Source: Kitasatospora cinereorecta (GTDB lineage: Bacteria; Actinomycetota; Actinomycetes; Streptomycetales; Streptomycetaceae). From it: DNA of 64,000 nucleotides. Below are positions 26,728-35,774 of the stretch, in pieces. The stretch lies in assembly GCF_024172095.1 (NCBI RefSeq), contig NZ_JAMZDX010000007.1:310001-374000 (forward strand), written 5' to 3'. Numbering within the stretch: position 1 is the first letter of the stretch; each line of letters begins with the position of its first letter. The translations under genes and the position numbers were made by a program. The notes beneath the pieces were generated by a model. The model was not told where the DNA came from and made no database searches. It saw nothing but the letters and a program-made list of their open reading frames with translations.

Positions 26728-26742
26728 AGGCGCCCGGCCGGA

Positions 26743-27219
26743 TCAGGAGCCGTGGTCCTCGGAGCGCATCGCCGCCTCGGCGCGCCGCTGCAACTTGTCC
26801 TCCGGGACGTCCTCCACGTGGGAGGCGATGCTCCAGCGGTGGCCGAACGGGTCCTCGAACTGGCCGGTGCGGTCGCCGTAGAACTCGTCCCGGACGTCCC
26901 GGAGCGAGGTCGCCCCGGCGGCCAGCGCCCGGGCGAACACGGCGTCCACGTCCTCGACGTAGACGTGCAGGGTCAGCGGCGTGCCGCCGATCGACTTCGG
27001 CCCGCGGAAGCCCATGTCCGGGAACTCGTCCGCGAGCATCAGGACCGCGTTGCCCAACTGCAGCTCCGCGTGGCCGATCCGACCGTCCGGCCCCGGGATC
27101 CGCACCCGCTCGGTGGTGCCGAGGACGGCCGCGTAGAAGTCGATCGCGGCCGCGGCGCCGTCGACGCACAGGTACGGGGTGACGCGCGGATAGTTGTCGG
27201 GCACGGGCTTGACGCTCAC
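26743..27219 (-). CDS. VOC/glyoxalase superfamily protein (PhnB-like)
   Basis: This 158-residue vicinal-oxygen-chelate fold protein has paired beta-alpha-beta modules: YLCVDGAAAAIDFYAAVLG, GRIGHAELQLGNAVLMLAD, and HVYVEDVDAVFARALAAGA, ending with FGDRTG-like EFYGDRTGQFEDPFGHRWSI. The close resemblance is to PhnB-like proteins of unknown substrate. It starts at GTG with GGAGAGG upstream. It is convergent with the RamB-like gene (15 bp apart). Confidence 0.85.
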   Translation of the reverse strand: MSVKPVPDNYPRVTPYLCVDGAAAAIDFYAAVLGTTERVRIPGPDGRIGHAELQLGNAVLMLADEFPDMGFRGPKSIGGTPLTLHVYVEDVDAVFARALAAGATSLRDVRDEFYGDRTGQFEDPFGHRWSIASHVEDVPEDKLQRRAEAAMRSEDHGS

Positions 27220-27320
27220 GGGCTGCCGCCTCTCCGGTCGGTGGCGGTCCGCCAGGTGCGGGCGACTCCGTGGGCTCGGGCGGGCCCGGGGCCCCGGGAC
27301 CGGCGGACCGGGGTACCGCC

Positions 27321-28580
27321 TCAGCGTGGCACGCCCCCGCCGGCGACCGGGCCGGCCACACGCCGCGCGGCGCGGATCCCACCCGTCCGGCTGCGCCCCG
27401 CCGCCGGGTCCCGGTCCGGGAGGTGGGTGACCAGCAGCGCCGCGCCGCAGGCGGCCGCGCCCGTGCCGGCCACTCCGAACCAGCCGGCCGCCTGCCAGGC
27501 CAGCGTGCCGGCGAAGGAACCGGCGGCGATGCCGAGGAAGCGCAGCGTGAAGTAGCAGGCGTTGAGCCGGCTCCGCATCGCGGGCCGCAGCGCGAACAGG
27601 GCCTGCTGGCAGCCGACCTGGTTGCTCCACGTCCCGACGTCCAGCAGCACCGTGCCGGCGATCAGCCAGCCGAGGCCCGTCCCGCCCGGGAGCAGCACCG
27701 CCCAGCCGGCCGCGACCGCCCCGATCATGACGGTCTGCCCGGCCCGTCCACCCAGCCGGTCGGTCAGCCGTCCGGCGAGCGGCGAGACCACGGCGCCGGC
27801 CGCGGCCACCAGACCGAACAGGCCCACCGTGGCGGAGCCGAAGCGGTAGTGCTGCACCAGGAGGAAGGTCAGCGGCGTCCAGAACGCGCCGAAGGACACC
27901 CCCACCAGCGCACCCGCCACCACGATCCGGCGGACCCGCGGATCGGCGGCGAAGATCTTCGGCACGGACGCCAGCGCCGTCCGGTAGCGGAGCGGCGCCG
28001 CCGGGGGAGCCGCCGGCAGGTGCCGCCGCAGCGCCGACGCCAGCAGCACCGTCGCCGCACACGAGCACCAGAACACCGCCCGCCAGCCCGCCACCGACGC
28101 CAGCGCGCCCGCGTACGTCCGGGAGGCGAGCACCCCGACCAGCAGCCCGGCCTGCACCGTGCCCACCGTCCGGCCGATCCGCTCCCCGCCCGCCAGCGCG
28201 ACCGCCAGCGGCGCCACCAGTTGCGGAACGGGCGAGACCACCCCGAGCAGCAGACCGGCCACCAGCAGCCAGAACGCCGTCGGGGCGAGCGCGCACGCGG
28301 CGAGCGCCACGGCCGACGCCGCGGTGAGAACGGTGATCAGCCGCCGCCGGTCGACCGCGTCACCGGCCGGGACCAGCAGGGCCACACCGGCCGCGAACCC
28401 CACCTGGGTCGCGGTGGGCAGCGCGCCGAGCGTCCCCACCGGGACTCTCAGCGACGCCGCGGCCTCCGCGAGCAGCGGCTGGCTCAGGTAGACGTTGGCG
28501 GCGGTCACCGCACTGGTCACGGCCAGCAGCGCGGTCAGCCGGGCACCGCCGCGGCCCGGTCGCATCAGGGATTCGCTCAC
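27321..28580 (-). CDS. MFS transporter
   Basis: This 419-residue transporter has twelve predicted helices with the MFS loop motif GDAVDRRR after helix 2 and GRLTDRLGGRAG in the second half. It resembles drug or sugar efflux proteins of the YnfM/Bcr type. The divergent AraC gene begins 74 bp from the GTG start, an arrangement typical of a locally controlled efflux pump. The start is uncertain: the GTG has no clear site and an ATG five codons later is possible. Confidence 0.85.
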   Translation of the reverse strand: MSESLMRPGRGGARLTALLAVTSAVTAANVYLSQPLLAEAAASLRVPVGTLGALPTATQVGFAAGVALLVPAGDAVDRRRLITVLTAASAVALAACALAPTAFWLLVAGLLLGVVSPVPQLVAPLAVALAGGERIGRTVGTVQAGLLVGVLASRTYAGALASVAGWRAVFWCSCAATVLLASALRRHLPAAPPAAPLRYRTALASVPKIFAADPRVRRIVVAGALVGVSFGAFWTPLTFLLVQHYRFGSATVGLFGLVAAAGAVVSPLAGRLTDRLGGRAGQTVMIGAVAAGWAVLLPGGTGLGWLIAGTVLLDVGTWSNQVGCQQALFALRPAMRSRLNACYFTLRFLGIAAGSFAGTLAWQAAGWFGVAGTGAAACGAALLVTHLPDRDPAAGRSRTGGIRAARRVAGPVAGGGVPR

Positions 28581-28653
28581 GTGAGGAGACGTTAGGGACC
28601 GAGCGATGTGGCATGCTGTCGCCGATGCGCCGTCCACTGTCGAAAGTGTGCCA

Positions 28654-29448
28654 ATGCACGGCAAGAGCGAAGACCGCGACGACTACCAGCTCGTCCCCAG
28701 ACCGGTCGCCGCCATGGCCCGCGACCTCCCCGACGGCCACCACATCCCGCCGCACCACCACCGCCGCGCCCAGCTGATCTACGGCACCAGCGGCGCCGTC
28801 ACCGTCGCCACCGACCAGGGCACCTGGGTGGTGCCCGCCACCCGTGCCGTCTGGGTCCCCGCCGGCACGACCCACGCCATGACCTGCGCCGGAGCCGTCC
28901 GCATGCGCACCCTCTACATCGAACCGGCGGCCGCCCCGCCCCTGCCCACCGGCCCGCTGGTCGTCTCCGTCCCGCCCCTGCTGCGCGAACTCATCGAGGA
29001 AGCCACCCGGCTCCCGATCAGCTACGAACTCGACGGCCGCGACGGCCGGTTGATGGACCTGCTGCTCCTCGAACTCGAACCCCACCCGGTCGCCGCCCTG
29101 CACCTACCCGCCCCGACCGATTCGGCGCTGCTCGCCCTCTGCACCGCCATTCGCACCGACCCCGGCGCCCGCTGGACCGCCGACTCCGCGGCCGCCCACG
29201 CCCACCTCAGCGTCCGCAGCCTGCACCGCCGGTTCGCCGCCGCGACCGGCGTCCCCCTCGCCCACTGGGTACGCCAGGCCCGGCTGATCACCGCCATGGC
29301 ACTCCTCGCCCGCGACACCCCCGTCACCACCGTCGCCGCCCACCTCGGCTACGCCACCCCGAGCGCCTTCACCGCCATGTTCCGCCGCGCCCTCGGCCAC
29401 GCGCCCAGCACCTACTACCGCACCGACGCAGCCGACCGACCCGCTTGA
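28654..29448 (+). CDS. AraC family transcriptional regulator
   Basis: This 264-residue regulator has an N-terminal cupin (IPPHHHRRAQLIYGTSGAV, WVPAGTTHAM) and C-terminal AraC DNA-binding domain (AAAHAHLSVRSLHRRFAAATG, VAAHLGYATPSAFTAMFRRALG). The pattern is that of AraC proteins controlling a divergent MFS efflux gene. I start at MHGKSEDRD, where family similarity begins and which leaves room for promoters; an ATG 48 bases upstream is the alternative. Confidence 0.88.
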   Translation: MHGKSEDRDDYQLVPRPVAAMARDLPDGHHIPPHHHRRAQLIYGTSGAVTVATDQGTWVVPATRAVWVPAGTTHAMTCAGAVRMRTLYIEPAAAPPLPTGPLVVSVPPLLRELIEEATRLPISYELDGRDGRLMDLLLLELEPHPVAALHLPAPTDSALLALCTAIRTDPGARWTADSAAAHAHLSVRSLHRRFAAATGVPLAHWVRQARLITAMALLARDTPVTTVAAHLGYATPSAFTAMFRRALGHAPSTYYRTDAADRPA

Positions 29449-29594
29449 GGAGGTCGGGCCGGCCGGCTGTCGCGTACGCCGCTGCGCGGTCGGCGTCCGG
29501 TGACGATTCAACCCGCGACCCCTCGTACCGACCACTGGCGCCGCACGCCAGGCGGAGAACCGGTATTCGGACGATCACCCAGGCGATCCGCGCC

Positions 29595-29600
29595 TATGCT
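29595..29600 (+). promoter_or_regulatory. -10 box for a leaderless HAD phosphatase message
   Basis: TATGCT lies six bases before the ATG of the HAD phosphatase gene, and no ribosome binding site intervenes. This spacing is what a leaderless actinobacterial transcript requires. Confidence 0.45.
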
Positions 29601-29606
29601 GCCGGA

Positions 29607-30308
29607 ATGATCAAGCCGGTGGAACTCGTCATCTTCGACTGCGACGGCGTACTCGTCGACAGCGAACGCATCGCCGCCCGCGTCCAGGTCGCCCTCGGCG
29701 CCGAACTCGGCTGGCCGCTCACCGAGGCCGACGTCGTCGAGCGGTTCATCGGCCGTTCCCACGCCGCCATCCGCGAACAGGTCGCCGAACGCCTCGGCGA
29801 CCGGACCGCCACCGTCTGGGCGGAGCGCTTCGAACAACTCCACCGCGAAGCCGTCGACACCGACCTCGCCCCCGTCGACGGGCTCCCCGAGGCACTCGAC
29901 GCGATCACCCTCCCCACCTGCGTCGCCTCCAGCGGCACCCACCGGAAGATGCGCCACACCCTCGGCCGCACCGGCCTCTACGACCGCTTCGCCGGCCGGA
30001 TCTTCAGCGCCGCCGAGGTCACCCACGGCAAACCCGCCCCCGACCTCTTCCTCCACGCCGCCCGCCGGATGGGCGTCGACCCCGCCGCCTGCGTGGTCGT
30101 CGAGGACAGCCGCCCCGGCGTCCTCGCCGCCCGCGCCGCCGGCATGCGAGCCCTCGGCTACGCCGGCGGCCTCACCCCACCGGACCGCCTCCACGGCCCG
30201 GGCACCACCGTCTTCCACGACATGCGAGAACTCCCCGCCCTCCTCGCCGGCCACTCGACGAGCGGTTCCGACGTGACGAGTGGTCATGGGCGATCAGTGA
30301 GCGGGTGA
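29607..30308 (+). CDS. HAD family phosphatase, beta-phosphoglucomutase-like
   Basis: This 233-residue HAD subfamily IA hydrolase has motif I IFDCDGVLVDSE (9-20), motif II CVASSGT, motif III HGKPAPDLF and motif IV VVEDSRPGV. The helical cap lies between motifs I and II. The pattern fits sugar-phosphate phosphatases or phosphoglycolate phosphatases. It probably starts from a leaderless message. The C-terminal 20 residues are Ser/Gly-rich and unlike the family. Confidence 0.88.
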   Translation: MIKPVELVIFDCDGVLVDSERIAARVQVALGAELGWPLTEADVVERFIGRSHAAIREQVAERLGDRTATVWAERFEQLHREAVDTDLAPVDGLPEALDAITLPTCVASSGTHRKMRHTLGRTGLYDRFAGRIFSAAEVTHGKPAPDLFLHAARRMGVDPAACVVVEDSRPGVLAARAAGMRALGYAGGLTPPDRLHGPGTTVFHDMRELPALLAGHSTSGSDVTSGHGRSVSG

Positions 30309-30348
30309 CCGGCGCGCCGGGCAGGTGGTTCCTGGCCGCGCCGTCGGG

Positions 30349-31521
30349 TCAGTGACCTTGCGCCTCGGCCAGGAGCACGTCCACCAGCCGCTCGGCAGCG
30401 TCCGGGCGGCCCTGCGCCCGCGCCTGCTGGGCCATGTGCTCGCGGCGGCCGGGGTCCGCGAGCAGCGGGGCGACGGCCTGCTGCAGGCGTTGACTGGTCA
30501 CCTCGCCCAGCAGTGCGGCCGCGGCACCCGCCTCGTGGAGGTGCTGGGCGTTGTGGGCCTGCTCGTTGCCCGCCGAGGAGGCGAGCGGGACGAGGACGGA
30601 CGCCTTGCCCAGTGCGGTCAGCTCGGCGATCGTGCCGGCCCCGCTGCGGGAGACCACCACGTCGGCCAGGGCCAGCAGGTCGGGAAGCTCGCCGCCGACG
30701 AACCCGGTGAGCAGGTAGCGGCCCGCGAGGTCCGCGGGCAGCTCGGCGGCGCGCCGGCGGAGCTCGGGCTCGTTCGCGGGTCCGCACTGGTGGACGACGT
30801 TCGCCCGGTCGAGCAGCCACGGGAGGATCTCGCTGATCAGGCCGTTGATCTGGGCGGAGCCCTGCGCGCCACCGGTGATGTACACGGTGGGGCGGGAGCG
30901 GTCGAAGCCCCACAGCCCGAGCGCCTGCACCGCCTTGTCCGCGTGGCCGGTCAGCACCTCGGGTCGCACCGGGTTTCCCGTCACCACCGCCCGGTCGCGG
31001 GCGGCCTCCGGCAGATACTGCAGGGTCGATTCCGACGACACCGCGAACCTGCCGGCGGCCCGGGCAAGCCCGCGGTTCGCCAGCCCCAGACGCACCGTCT
31101 GCTCATGTACCACCAGCGGCCGGCGGCACATCTTCGCCGCCAGCCCCACCGGCACGGCGACGTACCCGCCCGTGGCCAGCACCACATCGGGTCGGAACTC
31201 CGCGACGATCGACCTGGCCTGCGCCACCCCCAGCGGCACCCGCGCCATGTCCTTGAGGTTTGCAGGCGACGCGAGCTTCAACGGGTTGCTGCTGCGCCGG
31301 ATCTTGCCGGTGGCCACCGTCGCGAACGGGATCTGCTCGGCCGCGGTGATCCGAGCCTCCAGGCCGGTTGCCGTCCCCACCCACAGCACGTCCAGGGCCC
31401 GCCCGGCGGCCATGAGCCGCGACTGCAGGGTTCGTACGGCGGTGAGCGCCGGGTAGGTGTGGCCGCCGGTACCGCCACCGGTGACGATCAGGCGAAACGG
31501 CGGGATCTGAGGCTTGGTCAT
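30349..31521 (-). CDS. murG: MurG-type UDP-GlcNAc:lipid transferase
   Basis: This GT28 glycosyltransferase has 390 residues. MurG adds GlcNAc from UDP-GlcNAc to lipid I to make lipid II at the inner face of the membrane. The diphosphate loop GGGTGGHTYPAL is at 15-26, VLATGGYVAVPVGLAA near 112, YITGGAQGSAQIN near 210 and the acceptor block SRSGAGTIAELTALGKASVLVPL near 295. The gene does not sit in a division/cell wall cluster here, so it is likely a second MurG or a MurG-like enzyme for another lipid-linked sugar; a symbol is used for the family only. Confidence 0.85.
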   Translation of the reverse strand: MTKPQIPPFRLIVTGGGTGGHTYPALTAVRTLQSRLMAAGRALDVLWVGTATGLEARITAAEQIPFATVATGKIRRSSNPLKLASPANLKDMARVPLGVAQARSIVAEFRPDVVLATGGYVAVPVGLAAKMCRRPLVVHEQTVRLGLANRGLARAAGRFAVSSESTLQYLPEAARDRAVVTGNPVRPEVLTGHADKAVQALGLWGFDRSRPTVYITGGAQGSAQINGLISEILPWLLDRANVVHQCGPANEPELRRRAAELPADLAGRYLLTGFVGGELPDLLALADVVVSRSGAGTIAELTALGKASVLVPLASSAGNEQAHNAQHLHEAGAAAALLGEVTSQRLQQAVAPLLADPGRREHMAQQARAQGRPDAAERLVDVLLAEAQGH

Positions 31522-31656
31522 GGATCCATCATCCCAGTGTCGCCGGCACGACCCCACCTCCGCACGTGAGCGGGCGGCTGGTTGCGCAGCCCGTGGGGCA
31601 GGCTGGGAAGGTGGGTGGTCGAGACGCTGTCGGGTCGGGTCGGGGAGGTTCGTGTC

Positions 31657-32643
31657 GTGGAGGGAAGGCCGTCGGTGGGGCAGGCGCCGCCGTTCGATCG
31701 GGAGTTGGGGGTGGCGCTGGAGGCGTTGGGGGAGGTCGAGCCGCTGACGCCGGAGCGGTTGGGCGAGTGGCAGGAGCGGGACGCCGCGCTCCGGCCGTGG
31801 CCGAGTGTGGAGGAGATCCGGGCGGACGGGCGGTTCGCGGTGGAGGAGGTACGGGTGCCGGCCGACCCGGACGGGCGGGAGGTGGTGCTGGTCAGCGCCC
31901 GGCCGGCCGGGGTCGACGGTCCGCTGCCGCTGCTGTACTACGTGCACGGTGGTGGGATGGTGGCCGGCAACGCGCGGTCGGTGCTGCCGCGGCTGCTGGA
32001 GGAGTGTGCGCTGCCGTTGCGTCTGGCGGTGGTGTCGGTGGAGTACCGGCTGGCGCCGGCGACGCGTTACCCGGGTGCCCTGGAGGACTGCTGGGCCGGG
32101 CTGCTCTGGGCGGCCGAGCACGCGGATCGGCTGAACATCGACGCCGACCGGCTGGTGCTCGGCGGCAAGAGCGCCGGCGGTGGACTGGCCGCGGCGCTCG
32201 CCCTGCTGACCCGGGACCGCCACGGACCGGTGCCGATCGGGCAGTTGCTGCTGAGCCCGATGCTGGACGACCGCGACGCCACCTTCTCCGGTCGGCAGAT
32301 GGCCGGCCGCGACCTCTGGGACCGGACCTCGAACGCCACCGCGTGGCAGGCGGTGCTGGGCGAGCGCTACGGCGCCGCCGACGTGCCGGCGTACGCGGCG
32401 CCGGCGCGGGCCGAGGACCTGTCGGGGCTGGCTCCGGCGTACGTCGAGGTCGGTTCGGCGGAGACGTTCCGGGACGAGGCGGTGGCGTACGCGAACGGGA
32501 TCTGGCAGGCCGGCGGCGACGCCGAACTGCACGTGTGGCCCGGCGCGTTCCACGGCTTCGACACCCTCGCGCCACGGGCGGCCCTCAGTCGGGACGCCCG
32601 CGACGCGCGGTCGCGCTGGCTCCGGCGGATCCTCGCGCGGTGA
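31657..32643 (+). CDS. alpha/beta hydrolase, hormone-sensitive-lipase type esterase
   Basis: This 328-residue family IV (HSL-type) esterase carries the oxyanion motif HGGG at 97-100, the nucleophile S172 in GGKSAGG, and the C-terminal Asp/His pair around SAETFRDE and GAFHGFD. The start is the GTG with GGGGAGG eight bases upstream; an ATG 75 bases earlier lacks a site. No signal peptide is present. It is divergent from the MurG homologue. Substrates of this family are short-chain esters and cannot be specified. Confidence 0.88.
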   Translation: MEGRPSVGQAPPFDRELGVALEALGEVEPLTPERLGEWQERDAALRPWPSVEEIRADGRFAVEEVRVPADPDGREVVLVSARPAGVDGPLPLLYYVHGGGMVAGNARSVLPRLLEECALPLRLAVVSVEYRLAPATRYPGALEDCWAGLLWAAEHADRLNIDADRLVLGGKSAGGGLAAALALLTRDRHGPVPIGQLLLSPMLDDRDATFSGRQMAGRDLWDRTSNATAWQAVLGERYGAADVPAYAAPARAEDLSGLAPAYVEVGSAETFRDEAVAYANGIWQAGGDAELHVWPGAFHGFDTLAPRAALSRDARDARSRWLRRILAR

Positions 32644-32683
32644 GGTCCGCGGAGGTCACCGTCCGAGGCCGTTCGTGTCCGGC

Positions 32684-34171
32684 TCAGCGGGCCACCGGGG
32701 CCTCCAGCGCGGGGAGGGCGGCGAGGGCGGCGACACCGGCCCGGTTGTGGCGCAGGGCCCAGTCCTCGAGGGCACTGCGGCAGGCGTGGTCGAGGTGGCG
32801 GACGGCGCCGAGGTCGACCTCGACCGTCCGGTCGCCGGGCAGCGCCTCCAGGGTGTCGAGGATCCGGGGCAGCCGGAGGAAGGTCGCGTTGCCGGACACC
32901 GTGACGCGGATCGGTCCGGTCGGTGTCTCGCTGACCTCCAGGTGGATGGCGGAGGTCTCCCACGCGGACTTCAGGACGGCGAGCCCGAGCCCGATCAGCA
33001 CGCCCTCGAACAGATTGACGGCCACGATCGCGACAGCGGTCGCCACCAGGACCACGACCTCGCCGCGGTGCGAGCGCCACAGCGGCCGGAGTGACTTCAG
33101 CGGCAGCAGTTTGAACCCGGCGTGCACCAGGACGGCGGCCAGCGCGGCGAGCGGGATGACGCCGAGCGCGGCCGGGAGGAGGGCCGCGAAGAGCAGCAGC
33201 CACAGGCCGTGCATCACCCGGGCGGCCCTGGTCCTGGCGCCGGCCTGGACGTTCGCCGCGCTGCGGACGATCACCGCGGTCATCGGCAGGGCGCCGAGCA
33301 GGCCGCAGACGGTGTTCCCGATGCCCTGGGCGAGGAGTTCGCGGTCGTAGTGGGTGCGCGGGCCGTCGTGCAGCCGATCCACCGCGGCGGCGCTGAACAG
33401 GCTCTCGGCGGAGGCGATCAGGGCGAAGGCGAGCACGGTGGCGATCGCGCCGAGGTCGGTCAGCAGGGCCGCCCCGGAGACCTCCGGCGGGTCGACCACG
33501 CCGAGCAGCCCCCGTACCTCGACCCGCGCGACGGGCAGGTCGAGGACGGCGACGGCGGCGGTCGCCAGCCCGACCGCGGCGAGCGGAGCGGGCAGCACCC
33601 GCGCCCGCGCGGGCAGCTTCGGCCACAGCACCAGCACCGCGACGGTGCCCACGCCGAGCGCGAGCGACAGCCGGCCGGTGGTCGATTCCGTGGTGGCGGC
33701 GAGCAGCCCGGGCAGGCCCGCGAGGTTGGCCGGGCCGCTGCCCCGGGACTTCGCCCCGGCCAGCGCGTACAGCTGCCCGGCGACCAGCACCAGCCCGATG
33801 CCGGCCAGCATGCCCTGCACCACGGAGAGCGAGATGGCGCGGAACAGGCGGCCGAGTCTCAGCGCGCCCATGAGCAGTTGGAGCAGCCCGGCGGCCAGCA
33901 CGATGACGCCGAGCGAGCCGAGCCCGAATTCGGCGACGGCCTCGTAGACCAGCACGGTCAGTCCGGCGGCGGGCCCGGACACCTGGAGGCTGCTGCCGGG
34001 CAGCAGTCCGGTGAGCAGGCCGCCGACGATGCCGGTCACCAGGCCGAGTTCGGCGGGTACGCCGGAGGCGACGGCGACGCCGACGCACAGCGGAAGGGCG
34101 ACCAGAAAGACGACGAGGGAGGCGGTGAAATCCGCCCGGAAGGTGGTCGGGGGAGAGAGTGTGCGCACCAT
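32684..34171 (-). CDS. SulP family inorganic anion transporter
   Basis: This 495-residue transporter has about twelve helices: an N-terminal DFTASLVVFLVALPLCVGVAVASG (cut here at DFTASLVVFLVALPLC), GSSLQVSGPAAGLTVLVY, ASAESLFSAAAVDR and GALPMTAVIVRSAANVQAG. The C-terminal 90 residues look like a reduced STAS domain (TVSGNATFLRLPRIL). SulP proteins move sulfate, bicarbonate or other anions. GAGGAG directly precedes the ATG. A short secreted protein gene lies upstream on the same strand. Confidence 0.92.
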   Translation of the reverse strand: MVRTLSPPTTFRADFTASLVVFLVALPLCVGVAVASGVPAELGLVTGIVGGLLTGLLPGSSLQVSGPAAGLTVLVYEAVAEFGLGSLGVIVLAAGLLQLLMGALRLGRLFRAISLSVVQGMLAGIGLVLVAGQLYALAGAKSRGSGPANLAGLPGLLAATTESTTGRLSLALGVGTVAVLVLWPKLPARARVLPAPLAAVGLATAAVAVLDLPVARVEVRGLLGVVDPPEVSGAALLTDLGAIATVLAFALIASAESLFSAAAVDRLHDGPRTHYDRELLAQGIGNTVCGLLGALPMTAVIVRSAANVQAGARTRAARVMHGLWLLLFAALLPAALGVIPLAALAAVLVHAGFKLLPLKSLRPLWRSHRGEVVVLVATAVAIVAVNLFEGVLIGLGLAVLKSAWETSAIHLEVSETPTGPIRVTVSGNATFLRLPRILDTLEALPGDRTVEVDLGAVRHLDHACRSALEDWALRHNRAGVAALAALPALEAPVAR

Positions 34172-34405
34172 GGGCTCCTCTGCGGGGCGATGGCGGAAGG
34201 GGACGACGGTCGGGCCCGGTCCGGATCCGGACGTGCCGGTACGCCGGCCGGGCCGGTCGCGGTGCCGTCGCGTGACGGCGGCACGACCGGCAGGTCGGGA
34301 CGGGCGGGTGTGACGGGGCCTGGCTCGGGAACGGCCTGGCGCGGTGCCGCTACGCGGCCTGCGGCCGGGTGGCGGCGAGGTCGCGAGGGAAGGCCCCGGG
34401 GACGG

Positions 34406-34765
34406 TCAGCAGCGGAAGACCTGGTGCACGGAGGCGGCGGTCCCGCCGGTGGGTCTGGACGAGCGATCGCACGGCGCGCCGGCTTCGCGGGTGCGTACCG
34501 TCGGCGCGGTCGGCTCCGCCAGCGGGAGAAGCCGCGGGGCCGGGCCGCCGGACGCGGGGCGCCCGGACGTACGCGGACCGCTCCGGTGCGGCACCCCGGC
34601 GGGGAGCTCCGGTTCGGTCTCCTGGTGTTCGGCGTGCTCGGTTCCGGCGGCGGCGACCGGAACGGCGGTCCGCGGAGTCGATGCGGCGGCCGCCGCGCCT
34701 GCGGAGAGCAGGACGAGGGCGAGCAGGGCCGCCAGCAGGCCGACGGCGGTTGCGCGCATACGCAC
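34406..34765 (-). CDS. small secreted protein of unknown function
   Basis: This 119-residue protein has a clear signal peptide (hydrophobic 5-27, ending SAGAAAAAS) and a short, disordered, Pro/Arg/Thr-rich mature part with two cysteines (GAPCDRS and the terminal FRC). No family is recognised. The GTG start has GGGAGGGGG at good distance; an ATG two codons later is an alternative. It is 234 bp upstream of the SulP gene on the same strand; co-transcription is possible. Confidence 0.5.
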   Translation of the reverse strand: MRMRATAVGLLAALLALVLLSAGAAAAASTPRTAVPVAAAGTEHAEHQETEPELPAGVPHRSGPRTSGRPASGGPAPRLLPLAEPTAPTVRTREAGAPCDRSSRPTGGTAASVHQVFRC

Positions 34766-35004
34766 CGGCGTGCCCCCTCCCGCGGCCGGTCACCTGGACA
34801 TGGTCATGAGGGAGAACGCGACTGACGAACCATCAGTTCCGTCCGCGCCCGGGCGTCCGGAGTGATCCGCCCCACTCCCCACGGTGACGGAGCGTGAGGG
34901 GGAGCGGGAAGGGCGCACGGGGGACACCCCCGGCCGGCCGGTTCCTCGAGGGCGGCGTCGGCGGGCGTGGTGGACTGTTGCCCGGTGACCGGAGGGGGAC
35001 AGTG

Positions 35005-35751
35005 ATGGGCAGGATCGCGTACGACGCCGCGACAGCGGCCTCGTTCAGGCAGACCCGGGAGATCCGGCGGGACGGGCTGCGCGCCTGGGAGGAGGCCGTG
35101 CGGCGGCACCTGACGCCGGTGCCGGGCATGACGGTGCTGGACATCGGCGCCGGGACCGGGGCGTTCGCGACGGCGTTCTGCGACTGGTACGGGGTGCGGG
35201 TGGTCGCGGTCGAACCGGCCGCGGCGATGCGGGCGCTGATCCCGCGCCGCCCCGACGTGGACGTCCGGTCCGGGCACGCCGCGGCGCTGCCGCTGGAGGA
35301 CGGCAGCGCCGACGGCGCGTGGCTGTCCACGGTGACCCACCACGTGCCCGATCTGGCGGCGGCCGCCCGGGAGATCCGCCGGGTGCTGCGCCCCGGTGCG
35401 CCGGTGCTGATCCGCAACGCGTTCGCCGGCCGCTCTGAGCGGCTGCGGATCGTCCGCTGGTTCCCGGAGACGGCCCGGCTGCTGGACACCTACCCGTCGG
35501 TGGAGCGGACCTGCGAGGCGTTCGCCGCGGCCGGGTTCACGCCGATCGCCCTGGAGCCGGTGGTCCAGCGGGACATCGCGAGCCTGGCCGAACTGCTGGA
35601 CCGGGTCGAGACCTTGAGGACCGCCGACACCCTGATGCGGAGCCTCACGGACGAGGAGTTCGCCCACGGCAGGCGGCGGATCGCCGCGGCGGTCGAGGCC
35701 GGCACGGCGACCGACCTGACCTCCTCGCTCGACCTGCTCGTGCTGCGCTGA
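35005..35751 (+). CDS. class I SAM-dependent methyltransferase
   Basis: This 248-residue methyltransferase (UbiE/methyltransferase 11 type) has motif I VLDIGAGTGAFATAF near 38-52, motif II VVAVEPAAAM, and later LPLEDGSADGAWLS and LRPGAPVLIRNAF. The substrate is unknown. GGAGGGGGAC lies upstream; a GTG one codon earlier would also fit. It is convergent with the histidine kinase gene. Confidence 0.88.
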   Translation: MGRIAYDAATAASFRQTREIRRDGLRAWEEAVRRHLTPVPGMTVLDIGAGTGAFATAFCDWYGVRVVAVEPAAAMRALIPRRPDVDVRSGHAAALPLEDGSADGAWLSTVTHHVPDLAAAAREIRRVLRPGAPVLIRNAFAGRSERLRIVRWFPETARLLDTYPSVERTCEAFAAAGFTPIALEPVVQRDIASLAELLDRVETLRTADTLMRSLTDEEFAHGRRRIAAAVEAGTATDLTSSLDLLVLR

Positions 35752-35774
35752 CCGTTGGTCGGCCGCCGGTCGGT

